DNA from: an uncultured Bacteroidales bacterium
Lineage (GTDB): Bacteria > Bacteroidota > Bacteroidia > Bacteroidales > UBA932
Direction of reading: 5' to 3'
DNA length: 8,696 bases
Assembly (NCBI GenBank): GCA_900541925.1
Contig: UQMB01000027.1
Coordinates: 1-8,696, forward strand
A model generated the notes under the pieces. That model had not been told where the DNA came from. It worked only from the letters and a program-made list of their open reading frames with translations, and made no database searches. Positions 6,030-8,696 of the stretch are shown piece by piece (positions within the stretch are counted from its first letter, which is position 1; each line of letters starts with the position of its first letter). The translations under genes were made by a program, and so were the position numbers.

Positions 6030-6179
6030 TTACCAGACAAGGTCATCTCCTGTGCCACCGAACGGATCGTCGACTGTAGGGACTCCCGTCAGTCCGCTTT
6101 GGCATATTATTCTTTCAAGATTGAGTTCAAGCGTCTCAGCTTGGGGCGGGTAGTAGTTTTGCCTGTTTCCGTATTTCAT
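6030..6179 (-). CDS. Small conserved-type Bacteroidales peptide, lipoprotein partner
   Basis: This 49-codon gene starts at ATG 6177-6179 and ends at TAA 6030-6032. The peptide starts MKYGNRQNYYPPQ, continues with ETLELNLERIICQSG (residues 15-29) and ends GGTGDDLVW. No signal peptide or membrane segment is seen. The pattern is an early Tyr-Pro-Pro, an alternating acidic/hydrophobic strand running into IICxSG, and an Asp/Gly-rich tail ending in Trp. It matches the style of short uncharacterised proteins that I recall sitting in front of lipoprotein or fimbrillin-like genes in Bacteroidales; this is memory of a pattern, not a database result. It has its own promoter (6201-6232), and its stop is 15 bases from the lipoprotein ATG with a strong ribosome-binding site between, so the two are co-transcribed. 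Function is unknown; a peptide substrate, chaperone-like partner or leader are all open. Confidence 0.75.
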   Translation of the reverse strand: MKYGNRQNYYPPQAETLELNLERIICQSGLTGVPTVDDPFGGTGDDLVW

Positions 6180-6200
6180 CTCGAGTATGTTTTTAGTATT

Positions 6201-6232
6201 CTAAGGTACGGTCAAGCTTTTGAACTTGCAAG
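6201..6232 (-). promoter_or_regulatory. Bacteroidota-type promoter of the small gene/lipoprotein operon
   Basis: On the minus strand, CTTG (6232-6229) is followed after exactly 20 bases by TACCTTAG (6208-6201). This differs by one base each from the TTTG and TAnnTTTG consensus elements, and the spacing is ideal. The predicted transcription start is about 6193-6196, leaving a leader of roughly 15 bases before the ATG at 6179. Confidence 0.6.
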
Positions 6233-6353
6233 TGGCCTGCGGGACTTTTTGTGTTGAAAGCCCCGTTGCCTATGCGTCAGAGGAAAATATGCCGTTTAGC
6301 GGAAAACGATTTTTCTGGATCCCGTGCTGCGGGAGTGCCGGTGCCGGGGAAGA

Positions 6354-8054
6354 CTACGCCTCCACGAAGCGGTCAGCCGCGTCGTTGGCATGAGCGAGGG
6401 CAGGGAAGATGTTGGGGTAGATGTTGCCTTCCCCGATGAGCTCGTCGACCCCGAATTTGCGCAGCGTGCCGAGCACCCGGCCGTTGACTCCGGAGAGAAT
6501 CACTTCCACCCCGCGCTTGTGGGCCATGTCGATGATGTTCTTGAGATTATTGACTCCAGTGGAGTCGATGAACGGTACTTTGCGCATGCGGATGATGCGC
6601 ACGCGGGTGTCCTTGTTGCGCCGCTCGAACTCCTCGGAACGGCTTGCGAGCCCGAAGAAGTACGGGCCGTTGATCTCGTAGACTTCCACGCCCTTGTGGA
6701 TGTCGAGCATCTCCACGTCGTCCTTGGCGGCCACATCGTCATCCTCCGCTGCCGCAATCTTCTCCTGGTCAAGCACTTCTATGGTGGATGTCTGCATCAT
6801 TCGGCGCACGAACATGGCAATGGCGAGCACCACTCCGACCTCGATGCCAACGGTGAGGTCCACTATCACGGTCAGGAAGAACGTGATGAGCAGCACCGCC
6901 ACGTCAGGCGCGTCACCCTTGAGCAGGTAGCGGAAACTGCGCCACTCGCTCATGTTGAACGCGACGACCACGAGAATCGCTGCGAGGCAGGAGAGCGGGA
7001 TGTAGACGGCATACGGCATCAGGAAGAGGTAGATGAGCAGGAGGACGGCCGCGTGGATGATCCCGGCCACGGAGGTGCGGGCCCCGTTGTTGATGCTGGC
7101 CATCGTCCTGGCAAGTGCGCCGGTGGCCGGGATGCCCCCGAAGAGGGGAGTGATGATGTTGGCGATGCCCTGGCCGATCAGCTCCGTGTTGGAGTCGTGC
7201 CGCTTGCCGGTGACCCCGTCTGCGACCATGGCGGCCAGCAGGGACTCGATGGCGCAGAGCACAGCGATGGTAAAGGCCGGTGAAACCAGGCTCTTGACGG
7301 TCTGGAAATCCATCGCCGGGGCTACAGGCTTGGGCATGGGCAAGCCCTCGGCAAGTTCCGGGAACTTCGAGCCTATCGTGGCGAACTCAAGCCCGGTGAA
7401 ACGGCTGAGCAGGACCGATGCCGCCGTACCGGCGATGATGGCGATGAGCGAGCCGGGAATCTTGTGGAACCCCCACTTGTTCCAGAATATGATAACCAGC
7501 AGGCAGCAGACGCTCAATGCGGTCTCCGTCAATGAGATATGTGAGATGTTCTGGAAGTAGCAGATCCACTCCGGGATGAAGCCTGACGGCACGGCCACGT
7601 CACCGAGGCCGAAGAAGTCCTTCATCTGGGTGGAGAAGATGGTGAGGGCGATGCCGCTCGTGAATCCGACCACGATGGGGTAGGGGATGAACTTGAACAC
7701 GGCCCCCATCTTGCACAGCCCCATCGCGATGAGGATTACACCGGCCATGATCGTGGCTATCGTGAGGCCCTGTATGCCGTATTGGGCGACGATGCCTGAG
7801 ACGATGACGATGAACGCTCCGGTCGGGCCGCCGATCAGGAACCGGGAGCCTCCGAAGACGGAGATGAGGAAGCCGGCGACTATCGCGGTGATGAGTCCCT
7901 GCTGCGGGGAGACGCCGCTGGCTATACCGAATGCTATCGCGAGAGGCAGGGCGATGATTCCTACTACGACACCTGCGATGAGGTCGGAGACGAAACGCTC
8001 ACGACTGTACCGCCCCTTCTTGAAGAGGTGGAAAAACTTAGGGCTGAACACCAT
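6354..8054 (-). CDS. SulP/SLC26-family anion transporter with STAS domain
   Basis: This 566-residue inner-membrane transporter has the usual length and order for bacterial SulP proteins. Residues 1-20 form a short basic cytoplasmic end. Residues about 22-420 form the hydrophobic transport domain, with family landmarks GGPTGAFIV (75-83), the amphipathic HDSNTELIGQGIANI (286-300) and GGIPATGALARTMASINNGA (306-325). Residues about 455-560 form a STAS regulatory domain with the conserved DSTG loop (497-500). An acidic linker (about 432-450) joins the two. Relatives carry sulfate, bicarbonate, C4-dicarboxylates or other anions, sometimes with sodium or proton; the sequence does not say which. No carbonic anhydrase is fused or adjacent, and no sulfate-assimilation gene is nearby. 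The start ATG fits the family N-terminus, but no Shine-Dalgarno site is present, as is common in Bacteroidota. It appears monocistronic. Confidence 0.95.
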   Translation of the reverse strand: MVFSPKFFHLFKKGRYSRERFVSDLIAGVVVGIIALPLAIAFGIASGVSPQQGLITAIVAGFLISVFGGSRFLIGGPTGAFIVIVSGIVAQYGIQGLTIATIMAGVILIAMGLCKMGAVFKFIPYPIVVGFTSGIALTIFSTQMKDFFGLGDVAVPSGFIPEWICYFQNISHISLTETALSVCCLLVIIFWNKWGFHKIPGSLIAIIAGTAASVLLSRFTGLEFATIGSKFPELAEGLPMPKPVAPAMDFQTVKSLVSPAFTIAVLCAIESLLAAMVADGVTGKRHDSNTELIGQGIANIITPLFGGIPATGALARTMASINNGARTSVAGIIHAAVLLLIYLFLMPYAVYIPLSCLAAILVVVAFNMSEWRSFRYLLKGDAPDVAVLLITFFLTVIVDLTVGIEVGVVLAIAMFVRRMMQTSTIEVLDQEKIAAAEDDDVAAKDDVEMLDIHKGVEVYEINGPYFFGLASRSEEFERRNKDTRVRIIRMRKVPFIDSTGVNNLKNIIDMAHKRGVEVILSGVNGRVLGTLRKFGVDELIGEGNIYPNIFPALAHANDAADRFVEA

Positions 8055-8096
8055 ATTATAAATACACTACTTTACTTTGCATCCCCGCCGGTTTGG

Positions 8097-8129
8097 CAAG
8101 TCTGGCTGGACTTGTCTTACTCGACAAGT
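8097..8129 (-). promoter_or_regulatory. Overlapping alternative hairpins in the SulP leader
   Basis: Two perfect inverted repeats share an arm. ACTTGTC (8110-8116) pairs with GACAAGT (8123-8129) across six bases. CAAGTC (8097-8102) pairs with GACTTG (8109-8114), also across six bases. Bases 8110-8114 are needed by both, so only one can form. They lie 42-75 bases upstream of the SulP start, inside the expected leader. This resembles a switch between two RNA folds, but no known riboswitch class is recognised. Confidence 0.45.
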
Positions 8130-8308
8130 TGGCCCGTCCCGTTTGAACTGACGGTTGTCTCGTCTTTTTTGTCTTGCAATCTCCAGCGGTTTTCGGGGTT
8201 GCCGGATGGCAGTTCCAGATTCTGTCCTGGCCGGAGAATCTGCTTTTTTGTGCCGAGCCGTTTTTGTGCTGCTCCGGTCGAAAACTCTGACTGGCGCGGA
8301 CGGGGCGG

Positions 8309-8316
8309 CAAAGATA
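8309..8316 (-). promoter_or_regulatory. Possible -7 element for SulP (TATCTTTG)
   Basis: The minus strand reads TATCTTTG, a full match to TAnnTTTG. The expected -33 position (about 8336-8341) has no TTTG, so the call is tentative. It would give a leader of about 250 bases before the SulP start, containing the alternative hairpins at 8097-8129. No better -7 element was found closer to the gene. Confidence 0.4.
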
Positions 8317-8551
8317 GTGATTTTGTACGAAAAAGAATGACTAAAAAAGCAAAAAATAGCAGATTTGGGCTTTTGTTTTGAGTTTCAAGTGGTTGTGGCA
8401 GTTGTTGGCTTTAAGTGACGTTCGTGAGGAAATGCGAAAATGGCGGATTTGAGAAGTAGAAACGCTTTCAAGTCATTACCTCAAAGAAACTCTCTAATAA
8501 GCATTTTTAACGGCTTCGGTTTTTACTTCTCAATTCTGCACAGGTTGTGAA
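8317..8551. other. AT-richer intergenic region, probable mobile-element edge
   Basis: No gene is seen. Base composition changes from GC-rich to AT-rich around 8320-8360, with A-runs and T-runs. There is an 8-bp direct repeat, TTTCAAGT, at 8383-8390 and 8466-8473, and an inverted repeat at 8449-8533. The boundary next to an integrase suggests an attachment-site region, but the core site cannot be located without the other end or an empty site. Confidence 0.4.
8449..8533. repeat. 15-bp inverted repeat upstream of the integrase
   Basis: TTGAGAAGTAGAAAC (8449-8463) matches the complement of 8519-8533 at 14 of 15 positions, with a 55-base spacer. It lies just in front of the integrase promoter. 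Such pairs are typical of recombinase arm sites, excisionase sites or operators near integrases; which one applies is not visible. Confidence 0.6.
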
Positions 8552-8582
8552 TTTGCCATGCAACTCTCATGATTTAATTTTG
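8552..8582 (+). promoter_or_regulatory. Consensus Bacteroidota promoter of the integrase
   Basis: TTTG (8552-8555) and TAATTTTG (8575-8582) are separated by 19 bases, matching the TTTG-N19-21-TAnnTTTG consensus at every defined base. Transcription should start about 8588, leaving a short leader of around 17 bases before the integrase ATG. Confidence 0.85.
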
Positions 8583-8605
8583 CACAGAACAAAAAGCAAG
8601 GAATT

Positions 8606-8696
8606 ATGAGAAGTACATTCAAGACAGTCTTCTATGTAAACGGAAGCAAGGAGAGAAACGGAATTGTCCCTATCATGGGACGTGTGACAATCAACG
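8606..8696 (+). CDS. Tyrosine-type site-specific integrase, N-terminal part (cut by window edge)
   Basis: Only the first 30 codons are present, and the frame is open to the edge. The peptide starts MRSTFKTVFYVNG, then has SKERNGIVPIMGRVTI. This is the arm-type DNA-binding (AP2-like/SAM-preceding) N-terminus of the Bacteroides tyrosine-recombinase family found on conjugative transposons, mobilisable elements and islands. The catalytic Arg-His-Arg-Tyr part lies outside. The start is supported by AAGGA at 8598-8602, four bases before ATG, and by a perfect promoter. It reads away from SulP. The AT-rich upstream DNA suggests the element extends to the right and that this is its left edge. Confidence 0.85.
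   Translation, partial: MRSTFKTVFYVNGSKERNGIVPIMGRVTIN

Noticed and set aside
6320..6334. TCCCG-TGCTG-CGGGA hairpin as a SulP terminator
   Set aside because: The stem has only five pairs and no T-run follows on the minus strand; it is too weak to call.
6324..7283. 319-residue rightward frame
   Set aside because: It is the antisense shadow of the SulP gene, with a His/Asp/Glu-rich composition typical of antisense GC-rich coding DNA.

Overview
The window looks like chromosomal DNA of a Bacteroidales bacterium with fairly high GC (an Alistipes/Rikenellaceae-like genome is my inference). The grounds are Bacteroidota-type promoters (TTTG, 19-21 bases, TAnnTTTG), a fimbrillin-like lipoprotein with a Bacteroidota-style signal, a two-domain polysaccharide esterase, and at the right edge the start of a Bacteroides-type tyrosine integrase.

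Layout. Positions 1 to about 2635 hold no convincing gene. Bases 1-770 are strongly pyrimidine-rich on the + strand. From about 740 to 2635 there are inverted repeats, an interspersed/tandem 84-bp repeat family, strong hairpins and a six-copy 37-bp tandem array that stops four bases from the esterase stop codon. Positions 2636-4618 (minus) encode a secreted 660-residue esterase with two complete alpha/beta-hydrolase catalytic triads. Positions 4741-4908 (plus) are the 3' remnant of a type-B carboxylesterase. Positions 4995-6179 (minus) form a tidy two-gene operon: an unlisted 49-codon small gene followed by a 339-residue lipoprotein, with a promoter in front and a rho-independent terminator behind. 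Positions 6354-8054 (minus) encode a SulP/SLC26 anion transporter with a C-terminal STAS domain. Its long leader carries two overlapping, mutually exclusive hairpins. From about 8340 the DNA turns AT-rich, and a consensus promoter drives an integrase that runs off the edge, so this is probably the end of an integrative element.

The genes do not form one pathway. The esterase fits plant-polysaccharide deacylation, the lipoprotein operon fits a cell-surface role, and SulP fits inorganic anion or bicarbonate uptake. The most unusual parts are the small-gene/lipoprotein operon and the repeat-dense, apparently non-coding left quarter. I see no defence system, CRISPR array, tRNA or rRNA.
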